A stretch of 64,000 bases of DNA from Litchfieldella anticariensis FP35 = DSM 16096 (GCF_000409775.1 NZ_KE332377.1:372001-436000), one strand, 5' to 3'; positions 16,740 to 25,521 are shown, counted from the first letter of the stretch. The notes: generated by a model from the sequence alone, not told the origin. Made by a program: numbers and translations.

Positions 16740-17785
16740 CAAACGTTACGATTGATGGAGTCCAGGTTGGGCCGGAGCATCCGCCATACATCATTGCAGA
16801 GCTGTCGGCCAACCATAACGGCTCGCTGGAGCGGGCGTTGGAAACCATCAATGAAGCAAAACAACGGGGTGCTTCTGCCATCAAATTGCAGACGTACACG
16901 GCAGATACCATGACCATAGATAGTGACCGTCCCGAGTTTCTGATCAAGGGGGGGCCTTGGGACGGATACAAATTATATGACCTTTACAAATGGGCTCAAA
17001 CCCCGTTTGAGTGGCATAAAGCCATGTTTGAGCATGCCCGTAAAATCGGTATCACCGTATTCTCAACTCCGTTCGATGAAACCGCTGTTGATCTGCTTGA
17101 GGAACTGAATGCGCCAGCCTACAAAATTGCGTCTTTTGAGGTAACAGACCTCCCGCTCATTGAATATGTGGCGAAAACCGGAAAACCGATGATCATGTCG
17201 ACCGGCATGGCGAGCGAACAGGAAATTGAAGAAGCAGTAACTACAGCAAGAAATGCCGGTTGCAAGGAACTGGTATTGCTCCATTGCATCAGCAGCTATC
17301 CGGCGCCTATAGAACAGGCAAACCTGGCTCAGGTGAGGGAACTGGGACAGAAGTTCGCTGCTGTCCCTGGTTTGTCTGACCACACCTTGGGAACGACAGC
17401 TTCTGTGGCAGCGGTTGCACTAGGCGCATGCCTTATCGAGAAGCACTTCATCCTGAACCGGGAAGACGGTGGGCCTGACAGTGGCTTCTCAATAGAACCG
17501 GAAGAACTGGAGCGCCTGTGCCAAGATTCCAAGGATGCTTGGGCCGCGGTTGGCAAAGTGGGTTACATGCGGCAGCAAGCCGAGAAACCCAACCGAATAT
17601 TCCGAAGGTCAATCTACTTTATGCGAGATATGAAAGCGGGAGAAACAGTAAGAGAGCAAGATATCCGCCGTATTCGGCCTGGGGTTGGTATTGAGCCAAA
17701 ATACTTCAACACACTTATCGGCAAAAAATTGAGTGTTGATGTGACTAAGGGTACCCCCACAAGCTGGGAGCAGTTCAATGAGTAA
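16736..17785 (+). CDS. pseI: Pseudaminic acid synthase PseI
   Basis: A 349-residue NeuB-family synthase. The N-terminal TIM barrel has IIAELSANHNGSLERALETI near 20-39, STPFDETAVDLLEELNAPAY near 106-125 and IMSTGMASEQEIEEAV near 147-162. LLHCISSYPAPIEQANL and LSDHTLGTTASVAAVALGA follow, and a C-terminal SAF/antifreeze-like domain ends the protein (IRRIRPGVGIEPKYF). It condenses the 6-deoxy-diacetamido-altrose from PseG with phosphoenolpyruvate to give pseudaminic acid. Overlaps the formyltransferase upstream and the PIG-L gene downstream. Confidence 0.95.
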   Translation: MTNVTIDGVQVGPEHPPYIIAELSANHNGSLERALETINEAKQRGASAIKLQTYTADTMTIDSDRPEFLIKGGPWDGYKLYDLYKWAQTPFEWHKAMFEHARKIGITVFSTPFDETAVDLLEELNAPAYKIASFEVTDLPLIEYVAKTGKPMIMSTGMASEQEIEEAVTTARNAGCKELVLLHCISSYPAPIEQANLAQVRELGQKFAAVPGLSDHTLGTTASVAAVALGACLIEKHFILNREDGGPDSGFSIEPEELERLCQDSKDAWAAVGKVGYMRQQAEKPNRIFRRSIYFMRDMKAGETVREQDIRRIRPGVGIEPKYFNTLIGKKLSVDVTKGTPTSWEQFNE

Positions 17786-18449
17786 AATTGTTCTCGTAGT
17801 TGCAGCTCACACGGACGACGAAGCGCTTGGCTGTGGTGGCACCATTGCTCGGCACGTCGCTGAGGGCGATACAGTGTACGCGTTATTCTTGGCCGATGGT
17901 GTAACTTCCCGCCCAGGTGCAACAAGCGCGGAGCTGGAGCAGCGCAATTCGGCCGCAGCCAGGGCCCATGAGATACTTGGCATCGAGGAAACCTATATGC
18001 TGGGTTTTCCCGATAACCGGACAGACAGCGTTCCGTTACTGGATATCGTTCAAAAACTAGAAAGCGTACTGAATGAAGTACAGCCCCAGATAGTATATAC
18101 GCATCACTCCGGTGATCTTAACGTCGACCATCGGATCACTCACCGGGCAGTGCTCACTGCCTGTAGGCCAGTGCCTGAGGCCTCGGTAAAGAAAATTTAT
18201 GCATTCGAAGTGCTCTCCAGTACTGAATGGAATACTCCTGGTGCTGTTCCATTCATCCCGAATGTTTTTGTTGATATTTCATGTTATCTGGATACAAAGC
18301 TTGAAGCTTTAAAAGCTTATGAGTTGGAGATGCGAGAAGAGCCTCATTCGCGCTCGATCAGTAACGCGAAGAGGCTAGCTGAGCTCAGAGGAAACTATCT
18401 AGGTGTGAAAGCAGCAGAAAGTTTCAGTTTAGTTAGAGCTTTGATATGA
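17778..18449 (+). CDS. PIG-L/LmbE family deacetylase
   Basis: A 223-residue zinc-dependent deacetylase. AAHTDDEALGCGGTI near residues 9-23 is the metal motif (AHxDDE, with Thr in place of the common Pro), and THHSGDLNVDHRITHRAV near 111-128 supplies the other ligand (HxxDxNxDH-like). Members remove acetyl groups from N-acetyl-amino sugars or conjugates. It starts inside the end of pseI (8-bp overlap), so it is probably translated with it. Together with the formyltransferase this suggests that one acetamido group is removed and replaced. It is the last gene of the compact pse run; an AT-rich gap with a gene fossil follows. Confidence 0.85.
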   Translation: MSKIVLVVAAHTDDEALGCGGTIARHVAEGDTVYALFLADGVTSRPGATSAELEQRNSAAARAHEILGIEETYMLGFPDNRTDSVPLLDIVQKLESVLNEVQPQIVYTHHSGDLNVDHRITHRAVLTACRPVPEASVKKIYAFEVLSSTEWNTPGAVPFIPNVFVDISCYLDTKLEALKAYELEMREEPHSRSISNAKRLAELRGNYLGVKAAESFSLVRALI

Positions 18450-18513
18450 TAGCGATTGATGATTTGTAACTATTATCAGGATTGGCTAAAAAATGTAGCA
18501 GTGTTGCAATGCA

Positions 18514-18723
18514 ATGATTATTTTTACTGGTATGCTCGATGAAGAAGAGGAAGTTAAAACAATAAGTGCAGCGACTAGGGAAGGGTGACGCAAAGAGCTA
18601 GCTATCCTTCACAGTGTTAGTGGTTATCCTGCACTTATAGATATGCAGGATGTGAGATATCTGCGGTGGATGCGATACGTAGTGTTTGGTCATGTATGGG
18701 TTGTTTCCAAAATATTTAGGTGA
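18514..18723 (+). pseudogene. Decayed NeuB/PseI-family synthase fragment
   Basis: In one frame from the ATG at 18514 the sequence reads MIIFTGMLDEEEEVKTISAA, then TREG, a TGA stop (18586-18588), then RKELAILHSVSGYPALIDMQ and DVRYLRWMRYVVFGHVWVVS. This lines up along its length with the middle of NeuB/PseI: the IMSTGMA block, the GCKEL segment, the LLHCISSYPAPIEQ block and the start of the FGxPVGLSDH block. The stop replaces the position of the conserved Cys region. Neither the N-terminal barrel nor the SAF domain remains. It is more AT-rich and diverged than the intact pseI 0.7 kb upstream, so it is likely a relic of an older nonulosonic-acid locus. Confidence 0.7.
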
Positions 18724-18820
18724 GATGTTTGAAAAGAAGGTCGTGTCTGATGTTAAAAAGTGCTCACATGTGGAAATGAGCCACGTTGGATAAAATTAAA
18801 ATCTTAAGGTTAAGATAGCC

Positions 18821-20065
18821 GTGCTTGGAAGAAAGGTTTTTTTCATTTATTTTTCATTTTTTTACTTTATCCCAGCAGTGCTCTCTTTCTGGATTGGGTG
18901 GCATAGAAATTTTATAAATCCTGATGATGTATGGTTAAAAATTACTTTGATTTTGTCATTGTATCTTGGTTTTATTTTCATCTTTTACAAAGCAATGAAT
19001 GTCAATGTTAAGGAGATAGTTTTTCTTTCAGAACTTTGTCACAAATTCTTTTACCAAAGAAAGGTGTTTCTAATAATTTCGGTTATATTTCTAGTGGTGG
19101 CGATATTTTTCAAAATAAACTATGGTTTATCTTATAGACAGACGGGCCCAAGAATTTCAGACTCAGGCTTTGTCGCATGGCTTATGCTGATAGTAAAACC
19201 ACTTTGCTTCTCATTTGTGGTTTTTCATGGCCTGTCAATGAAGTGTCCAAGTCGGCTGGATCGATTTTCATTATTGGTTACGTCGTTCGCTACCTTGTTA
19301 GCATTGGTTGGAGCAATAGAAGTCGTTATTTTAATGGTTTCAAGCCTTCTTTCATTATTCCCTAGGCTATACATGATGCTATCTAAAGTTGATAATAAAA
19401 GAGGAAGAAGGATAGTAAATGTGATCATTAGGTGTGTATTGATAGCTATTGCTTTTGTTGGTTTGGTTTTTGTTGGGTTGGCTAATAAAATAGGAATAGA
19501 AGAAGCCTTTCATAGAATGACTACTCAGGATGGGATTTTTGAGATTATATACTATCTCTATTTTAGAATTTCTGTCCATGTTATTTCTCTTGCCTATGTT
19601 GCCCAAGATGTCGTGTTTTCTCTAACTGAGCAAGCTAAAAGTATGCTAATTTCTGCAGATGCCATCTTCTATAGGTGGGGTATATTGACTTTGTCAGGAG
19701 TTGAACGGCCGGAAATTACTAGTCTTAATGTTTTAAATTATTTTAACACTTACGCCAATCCTCATCCTACAAAGGAAATTGGATCATCTCCTGGTCCGCT
19801 AGCTTCGTTTCTATATATACCTATTTTTCCCATATCACTCATTGCTGCATCCTTATATACGGCAATATTTATATCAATGTTGGATAGAGTGGGTAGAATG
19901 CAGGTAAGTGTATTAAGTCCAAAAATGGCATTGGCTTTCTTTCTTCTGATGGTTTTTCTCTACAGTCCAATAGACACGCTGACACTAATTGGCCCTGCTC
20001 TTATATCTTTTATATTATATGGTCTTGCTATTTTGGGAGCTACTGTCGTGCCAAGGAATAGATAA
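18821..20065 (+). CDS. Wzy-like O-antigen polymerase (multi-span membrane protein)
   Basis: A 414-residue very hydrophobic protein with about 11-12 predicted membrane segments and a large polar loop at ~300-340 (VERPEITSLNVLNYFNTYAN). No catalytic motif can be named, but size, topology and position beside a Wzx-like gene in an O-antigen cluster are those of Wzy polymerases, which join lipid-linked repeat units in the periplasm. Start is GTG at 18821 after AAGG; no better ATG is near. AT-rich, with codon use unlike the pse genes. It is followed at once by the flippase gene. The alternative is an unrelated oligosaccharide-repeat polymerase family. Confidence 0.6.
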   Translation: MLGRKVFFIYFSFFYFIPAVLSFWIGWHRNFINPDDVWLKITLILSLYLGFIFIFYKAMNVNVKEIVFLSELCHKFFYQRKVFLIISVIFLVVAIFFKINYGLSYRQTGPRISDSGFVAWLMLIVKPLCFSFVVFHGLSMKCPSRLDRFSLLVTSFATLLALVGAIEVVILMVSSLLSLFPRLYMMLSKVDNKRGRRIVNVIIRCVLIAIAFVGLVFVGLANKIGIEEAFHRMTTQDGIFEIIYYLYFRISVHVISLAYVAQDVVFSLTEQAKSMLISADAIFYRWGILTLSGVERPEITSLNVLNYFNTYANPHPTKEIGSSPGPLASFLYIPIFPISLIAASLYTAIFISMLDRVGRMQVSVLSPKMALAFFLLMVFLYSPIDTLTLIGPALISFILYGLAILGATVVPRNR

Positions 20066-21229
20066 ATGCAAGCAGTATCTTGGTTTGGGAAAGAAAAGAC
20101 AACAAGGCTAGTGTCATTTTTATTTGTCCTAGGGTCATCTATCGGATTTTCATTGTTACTGCTGTCAGTGCGCTATTATGGAGTGACAAGCCAAGTATCA
20201 GAGATTATTGATTATCAAAGTAAAGTTGTTTTTTTTAGTTTTTTATTTCAGGCAGGCCTCAGGAGCGCAGTACGTAATCTTATACATTTTGGTAAAATAA
20301 AGTCTGCAGACTTGTCCGTATCTGTTTTGATCACACTCTTATCCTTAATAATGGTTTTCTATTTTCTTTCTTTGCCATTTAACAGCAGTCATTTATATTT
20401 AACTACAGCAGGTCTGGTGGCTGTAACAACATTAACTATGAGTGTGTCAATAGCAAAGTCTGATAATAAAAAAATCGTTATATCTTCTGTCTTTAATATT
20501 CTTGCTATTGTTGTGCCGGGGTTGATGGTTATAATTTTTGATGCTAAAGAAGAGTTATTTTCCGAGCTGGCTTCTATTTTTCTGGCAATTGTTTTTTTGC
20601 TATTTATTGGTTTTTTCCCTAGTTTAAAACTAAAAAGGGCTAACCCTGTTTTTAAGTATGGTTTCCCTATGCAGTTAGGTAGCTTTTTTATTTATTCTTC
20701 AATTTTTTTATTTGCACAAATTGTAGTCAATTTTTCTAAAGAAAATCAAGTGCTGCCATTAGTTTATGCGGATGCGCAAATAGTTTCAGGGGTTATTTTG
20801 CTTCTATTAAGCAAGAGCTTATTGTTTCTAGAAGGGCGCATCTATAAAAATAATAATTTTTCTTTTATATACGGTTGTTCTATTGTATTACTTCTCTTTG
20901 TGTCTCTTGTTTTTTCTATAGTTGAAACCACCTTAATAGAAAATGATAGTGCATTGATGATGGCCTTTATGGTGTTTTTGATTTTATCATCTCGACTGCC
21001 AGCAGGATATTTAGTACAGTACCTTAAGTCCACTACAAGAAATGTCTCACTAATATTTCTTTCACTTAGCTCTTTGGTTTTTCTTTCCATATATATTTCT
21101 CGGCTGAGATTTGATAGCTCTATTCTTGTAATATGTTTTGTATTTTCCTTGTATACCGTATGCGTTGGCTATCTGTTTTATAGTTTAACTAAAAAAGAGA
21201 TTTTTATCTCCAAGGCTAGTCATGAATAA
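20066..21229 (+). CDS. Wzx-like flippase candidate (polysaccharide membrane protein)
   Basis: A 387-residue hydrophobic protein with about 12 membrane segments, starting directly at the end of the preceding gene (TAA/ATG adjacent). The N-terminal FSLLLLSVRYYGVTSQVSEI and the FKYGFPMQLGSFFIYSSIFL stretch near 200 resemble the layout of MATE/Wzx flippases. The assignment rests mostly on topology and neighbours. A flippase would move the undecaprenyl-linked repeat unit across the inner membrane. It is shorter than typical Wzx (400-480), and it overlaps the next gene by 8 bp. Confidence 0.55.
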   Translation: MQAVSWFGKEKTTRLVSFLFVLGSSIGFSLLLLSVRYYGVTSQVSEIIDYQSKVVFFSFLFQAGLRSAVRNLIHFGKIKSADLSVSVLITLLSLIMVFYFLSLPFNSSHLYLTTAGLVAVTTLTMSVSIAKSDNKKIVISSVFNILAIVVPGLMVIIFDAKEELFSELASIFLAIVFLLFIGFFPSLKLKRANPVFKYGFPMQLGSFFIYSSIFLFAQIVVNFSKENQVLPLVYADAQIVSGVILLLLSKSLLFLEGRIYKNNNFSFIYGCSIVLLLFVSLVFSIVETTLIENDSALMMAFMVFLILSSRLPAGYLVQYLKSTTRNVSLIFLSLSSLVFLSIYISRLRFDSSILVICFVFSLYTVCVGYLFYSLTKKEIFISKASHE

Positions 21230-22658
21230 ATTTTTGCTGGATAACTATTTTAAGTCGAAAAGTCTTAATTATGATATAAGCAATCCATATTGGAAACAGG
21301 TTGATATTTATGAAAAAGGTCAAGAGGGAGTAATCTATTGGCTTTTTTTAACAATGAAAGGCTTGTCTAGATTTTTCTACAAATTGTTAAAGACCACCCG
21401 ATATGGAAGGGAAGATGGTGTAAGAGAAAGTGGGAATCAAGTATGGTTTCTCTTGGGAAGTGATAATAATAGAGAGGCAATAAGAAAGGTCTATGACGAG
21501 TTAAAGAGAGTAGGTATAAGCTCTTCCCTCGTTTCATATAATGGTTATAAGTCGGATGGCGTAATTTCACTTCCTGAGATGAGTCTGTATATACGTGCCA
21601 TCTTTTATTTGCCAATATTTTTATGCTTGGCCTATTCTAGAAATGTATCTAATTATAAGAGGAAGTCATTCCTATCAAGGGTCGATAGGTGGGCCATTGG
21701 TGCTGTTAGTGTTGAATACTGGATAAATATTTTTAGTAAGTTTCGGCCGACAATGATAGTGATTTCTAATGATCATTCCGTCTGGCCAAGAGCCGCTCTT
21801 GTTGCGGCTAACAAGCTAAATATTAAGTCGGTTTTTATACCGCATGCCCCAACTGGAAAAAATCCGGCTGATCCTTTATATGACTTGGCTTTTTTAGATG
21901 GGGTTGTCCAATATCATATGTATAAGCATAAAGATGATGTAACGTTCCTGACAGGGGCGATTAGATACGAAGACTCAATTTTAACATATGCCGATCAAGA
22001 AAATAGTAGTACTGGTGGAGTGTTGATTTGTTTTAATAGAGCCGACTCTTTAGAGAGGGTGCGAGATATTCTTGTTAAGTCATCGGCCCTTGTCTCTCAT
22101 GGCTATAAAGTGTATGTGAAGCCGCATCCAGCAGATACAGGTAGATACGGAAAGATAAAGTCAATATGTGACAAGAATAATATTTTCTTTGTTGATGGTA
22201 AAGTCAGAGTAAGTGATCTTCTGGAAGTGATTGATGTGGTTGTGGCTGGGTTTTCCGGAGTTCATCTGGATGCGACACTAGCTGGAAAAACGTCTTTGAC
22301 ATATGAAACTTGGTACGGAGAAGAGGATTATTATGGTTTTATTGAAAATGAATTGATAAAATGCTTCTCAGACTATGGCAGTCTTGTTGGTCATATAATA
22401 AGCACTGTTGATTTGTCTTCTGATAAAGTTAGAATATCGACTTCATCTATAAAGTATAATATACATAAGAAAAGCCCCAGCGTTACTCCAAGTGATTTGG
22501 CCTCAAGAATATTACTTCATATTTTATGCAATAGCAGTGAGGCCACCATGGAAGAAATATTATTTACATATCAAGATGCTTGTCGTTTACCTGAGGTTGG
22601 TGTGAATTGCTTTACCAGTAAATTCTACTTGGGGGAAGTGAAAAATGATGCTAGTTGA
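21222..22658 (+). CDS. Putative GT-B glycosyltransferase (candidate pseudaminyltransferase)
   Basis: A 478-residue cytosolic protein. The N-terminal half has no clear motif. Near residue 205 is FIPHAPTGKNPADPL, near 300 YVKPHPADTGRYGKI and near 340 DVVVAGFSGVHLDATLAGKT. A KPHP motif followed by a 'G.SG..L.A.L.GK' block is the pattern of GT-B enzymes acting in capsule/LPS synthesis (CDP-glycerol phosphotransferase, KpsS/Kdo- and sialyltransferase-like families). In a cluster that makes CMP-pseudaminic acid, an enzyme using a CMP-sugar donor is required, and this is the best candidate. That is inference from context. AT-rich coding, in a run of four overlapping or adjoining genes. Confidence 0.5.
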   Translation: MNKFLLDNYFKSKSLNYDISNPYWKQVDIYEKGQEGVIYWLFLTMKGLSRFFYKLLKTTRYGREDGVRESGNQVWFLLGSDNNREAIRKVYDELKRVGISSSLVSYNGYKSDGVISLPEMSLYIRAIFYLPIFLCLAYSRNVSNYKRKSFLSRVDRWAIGAVSVEYWINIFSKFRPTMIVISNDHSVWPRAALVAANKLNIKSVFIPHAPTGKNPADPLYDLAFLDGVVQYHMYKHKDDVTFLTGAIRYEDSILTYADQENSSTGGVLICFNRADSLERVRDILVKSSALVSHGYKVYVKPHPADTGRYGKIKSICDKNNIFFVDGKVRVSDLLEVIDVVVAGFSGVHLDATLAGKTSLTYETWYGEEDYYGFIENELIKCFSDYGSLVGHIISTVDLSSDKVRISTSSIKYNIHKKSPSVTPSDLASRILLHILCNSSEATMEEILFTYQDACRLPEVGVNCFTSKFYLGEVKNDAS

Positions 22659-23412
22659 TTTTTTGAAAGAAGCATGGGCATCTACTGATTATTCATATCA
22701 TAAGATTTTCGGTCACACAAAAGAAGAAATCGTTAATTTAATCCAAAAATACGGGGCCGTGTCGCAGTCGAAAGCTTTAGGGAACGATGAGTGCAAGATA
22801 ATTAGAGAGGCGATTGATGATCATATAGGGAACAATACACACCACAATACAAGAGTGTGGCAAGACGAAGTTTGTTCTGATTCTCGTATTTATGGATTTG
22901 AGGCCGTATACCCTGATGTCCTAAAGCTGGTTGATTATAAGCGATTCGTGGAGTTGGGGGAAAAATATCTTGGAAAGAAAATAGATAGTTTTTTTATTCT
23001 TGCTGCACGGCTAGACTATAAAGAAGGAAATATTGGTTCTGGAGGTGGTTGGCATAGAGACTCTCCCTTTCGTCATCAATTCAAGTCTATTGTTTATTTA
23101 AATGATGTTGATGTGGTTAATGGACCCTTTGAATATCTTATTGGAAGCCACCTGTCTTCTCATAAGCTTTCTAATTTTGGTTTGTCCTCTTTGAGAAAGA
23201 TGAGATTTGATGAAGATGAGTTAAAAGGCTTTAGTGATAGAAAGCTGTTCTCTGGAAAAGAAGGGGATGCAATTCTAGTCGATACTAGAGGTATACATCG
23301 TGGCAACCCTATCGCATCGGGTACAAGGTATGCGCTGACATTTTATTTTTGGACAACAGCGATGCCTTCTCACTTTGATAATGTGATAAACGGTCAGGGT
23401 GTTAAGTTGTAA
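22645..23412 (+). CDS. Phytanoyl-CoA dioxygenase (PhyH) family Fe(II)/2OG oxygenase
   Basis: A 255-residue protein. GGGWHRDSPFRHQFKSIVYL near 131-150 provides the HxD of the metal site; VDTRGIHRGNPIASGTRYAL near 211-230 gives the distal His and the 2-oxoglutarate-binding Arg. VNGPFEYLIGSH between them is typical of the PhyH fold. These enzymes hydroxylate small molecules or sugar-linked groups using O2 and 2-oxoglutarate. In this cluster it may modify a sugar or an N-acyl substituent of the O-antigen; the substrate is unknown. Overlaps the preceding GT gene by 14 bp; two tandem ATGs at 22645/22648 are possible starts. Confidence 0.85.
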   Translation: MMLVDFLKEAWASTDYSYHKIFGHTKEEIVNLIQKYGAVSQSKALGNDECKIIREAIDDHIGNNTHHNTRVWQDEVCSDSRIYGFEAVYPDVLKLVDYKRFVELGEKYLGKKIDSFFILAARLDYKEGNIGSGGGWHRDSPFRHQFKSIVYLNDVDVVNGPFEYLIGSHLSSHKLSNFGLSSLRKMRFDEDELKGFSDRKLFSGKEGDAILVDTRGIHRGNPIASGTRYALTFYFWTTAMPSHFDNVINGQGVKL

Positions 23413-23431
23413 TTCCCGAAAGGAGATAGTA

Positions 23432-24208
23432 GTGAAGGTTAGTATTGTCATGCCGGCGTATAACGCTGCTTCCTTCATTGGGAAATCCATTGAGAGTGTT
23501 CTTTCTCAGACCTATGAAGATTGGGAGCTTCTTATAATAGATGATGCTTCTAGTGATGGGACATCAGAGATTATAAAAGAATATTCGGAAAGCGATTCAC
23601 GTGTTTTTAGCTTTTCTCAGGTGAAAAATATGGGGGCCGCTGAAGCTAGAAATTTAGGCATAAGGCATGCTTCTGGAAAGTATATTGCTTTTTTGGATAG
23701 TGATGATTTTTGGTATCCGGATAAACTGGAAAAGCAAGTGAGCTTCATAAGGAAAAGTGGTTCTCCCTTTGTTTTTTCAGCCTATCAAAAGGTAGATGAG
23801 CATGGGAATAAGCTTGGCGTGATAGGGGTTCCTGAGAAAGTAAGTTACAATGAATTGTTAAAAAGTTGTGTGATAGGGTGTTTGACTGTTATTTATGATG
23901 TTGACGCTCTTGGAAAAGTTTATATGCCACTCATACGAAAGAGGCAAGACTTTGGATTGTGGCTCAGAATACTTAAGCTAACGCCCTATGCTTATGGGCA
24001 AAACATTATTCTTGCTGAGTATACTGTCAGAGAGAATTCTATTTCTTCGAGAAAAAATAGTGCGGCGGCATATCAGTGGAAGCTATACCGTGATGTAGAA
24101 AAGCTTTCAGTTTTGAAATCTGCTTATTATTTCTCTCATTATGCTGTTAGAGGTGTGCTGAGACAGCGTTATCCAGATATTGCTCGGGCGTTAGGTGTCC
24201 TAAAGTAA
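23432..24208 (+). CDS. Family 2 glycosyltransferase (GT-A)
   Basis: Start is the GTG at 23432 behind AAAGGAGAT; the product begins MKVSIVMPAYNAASFIGKSI, the standard GT2 opening. DDASSDGTSEII near residue 38, NMGAAEARNLGIRHASGKYI near 68-87 and the metal-binding FLDSDDFWYPDKLEKQV (DxD) near 90-106 are intact. It is 258 residues, without membrane spans. It would add one sugar to the growing lipid-linked repeat unit on the cytoplasmic face. Donor and linkage cannot be told from sequence. The last of the AT-rich run before the initiating transferase gene. Confidence 0.9.
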   Translation: MKVSIVMPAYNAASFIGKSIESVLSQTYEDWELLIIDDASSDGTSEIIKEYSESDSRVFSFSQVKNMGAAEARNLGIRHASGKYIAFLDSDDFWYPDKLEKQVSFIRKSGSPFVFSAYQKVDEHGNKLGVIGVPEKVSYNELLKSCVIGCLTVIYDVDALGKVYMPLIRKRQDFGLWLRILKLTPYAYGQNIILAEYTVRENSISSRKNSAAAYQWKLYRDVEKLSVLKSAYYFSHYAVRGVLRQRYPDIARALGVLK

Positions 24209-24249
24209 TATTTTATTTAATATTGAATTTAATGAAAAGGTAGGCTTAC

Positions 24250-25521
24250 GTGAGTCTCTATGAACGCCGCCATTCACGTTGGTACGAAAGAATATTACTA
24301 GGGCTTCCATTCCAGATTTTGGTGGGCTTAACGATAGTTGTAGGCTTTCCTTCTCTAGAGCGTTGGGGATGGGGGTTTTGGCGCTACCTCCCTGACTATA
24401 GAGGCAATACAATATTGGCTATTGCTATAGCTTTCATTGTCATATCTTTGACTTTGCGTAGACTAAATCGCTTTCCTGGCTCTCAAGTATCGGCATATAT
24501 AGTACCTACTGTTACCACAGTGTTTCTTGTAGTAGTGGCCATACTGTTTTTTACTCGTGAAGAGTACACTCGACAAGTTCTATTTGGCGGTTATTTTCTT
24601 AGCCTTACATGGTTTTATATTGCTTATTTTTTGGGGAGGCGTTATCGACGCTTAAAGTTGGCGTTGGTTCCACTAGGAGAGGCAAAGAAGCTGAAGGAGA
24701 CTTCGCGAATTGAAATGCGTGAGCTAAGCAGTCCTGATTTTTGTGGGGTTCGCTATGATGGCATTGTTGCCGATTTATATGCAGATGAGTTGAGTGCTGA
24801 GTGGGAGAAATTTCTTGCCAAGTGCACGTTGGCCCATATTCCTGTGTTTCATGTCAAGCAGATCCGTGAGTCTGTTACCGGTCGAGTACGTATTGAACAT
24901 CTATCGGAGAATGAGTTCGGAAGTTTGTTGCCTTCTTCGCTCTATCGTGGTTTCAAGCGTGTAGTGGATTTTTTTGGTGCCCTTGTGCTGGTTCCGGTGC
25001 TTGCGCCAGTGATGTTGGCTACAGCGATTGCCATCAAGCGCGATAGCCCGGGGCCGGTGCTGTTTGTGCAGGAGCGTATGGGCTACCGGGGTGTACCTTT
25101 CAAGGTTTACAAGTTCCGTAGTATGTATTGCGATCGGAAGGGCAATGGCTATACCGAAGGAGAGGACGACCCACGTATTACAAGGGTGGGACGAGTCATT
25201 CGTAAGTATCGGTTGGACGAGTTGCCGCAGCTCTTCAATGTATTGAAAGGGGAAATGAGCTTTATCGGTCCACGGCCCGAGTCGCTTGAGCTCTCCGCGT
25301 GGTACGAGAAGGATGTGCCGTTCTTCAGCTATCGCCATGTGGTTCGACCGGGAATCTCCGGCTGGGCACAGGTGGAGCAGGGCTATGCGGCGGAGGTCGA
25401 TGGCATGACAACCAAGCTTCAATACGACTTCTACTATATCAAGCACTTCTCGCTGTGGCTCGATGTGTTGATCATTTTCAAGACGCTGAAGACAATCATT
25501 ACCGGCTTTGGAGCAAGATAG
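24250..25521 (+). CDS. Undecaprenyl-phosphate sugar phosphotransferase (WbaP/EpsE-like)
   Basis: A 423-residue polyprenyl glycosylphosphotransferase. The GTG start at 24250 follows AAAAGGTAGG. Four to five N-terminal membrane segments are followed by a soluble linker (about 145-230) and then the bac_transf domain: RGFKRVVDFFGALVLVPVLA, RDSPGPVLFVQERMGY, YKFRSMYCD and RLDELPQLFNVLKGEMSFIG. PRPE ends the catalytic core. The enzyme transfers a phosphosugar from a UDP-sugar to undecaprenyl phosphate, starting repeat-unit assembly. GC rises again within this gene, in the catalytic half. It closes the O-antigen cluster; a strong hairpin follows. Confidence 0.92.
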   Translation: MSLYERRHSRWYERILLGLPFQILVGLTIVVGFPSLERWGWGFWRYLPDYRGNTILAIAIAFIVISLTLRRLNRFPGSQVSAYIVPTVTTVFLVVVAILFFTREEYTRQVLFGGYFLSLTWFYIAYFLGRRYRRLKLALVPLGEAKKLKETSRIEMRELSSPDFCGVRYDGIVADLYADELSAEWEKFLAKCTLAHIPVFHVKQIRESVTGRVRIEHLSENEFGSLLPSSLYRGFKRVVDFFGALVLVPVLAPVMLATAIAIKRDSPGPVLFVQERMGYRGVPFKVYKFRSMYCDRKGNGYTEGEDDPRITRVGRVIRKYRLDELPQLFNVLKGEMSFIGPRPESLELSAWYEKDVPFFSYRHVVRPGISGWAQVEQGYAAEVDGMTTKLQYDFYYIKHFSLWLDVLIIFKTLKTIITGFGAR

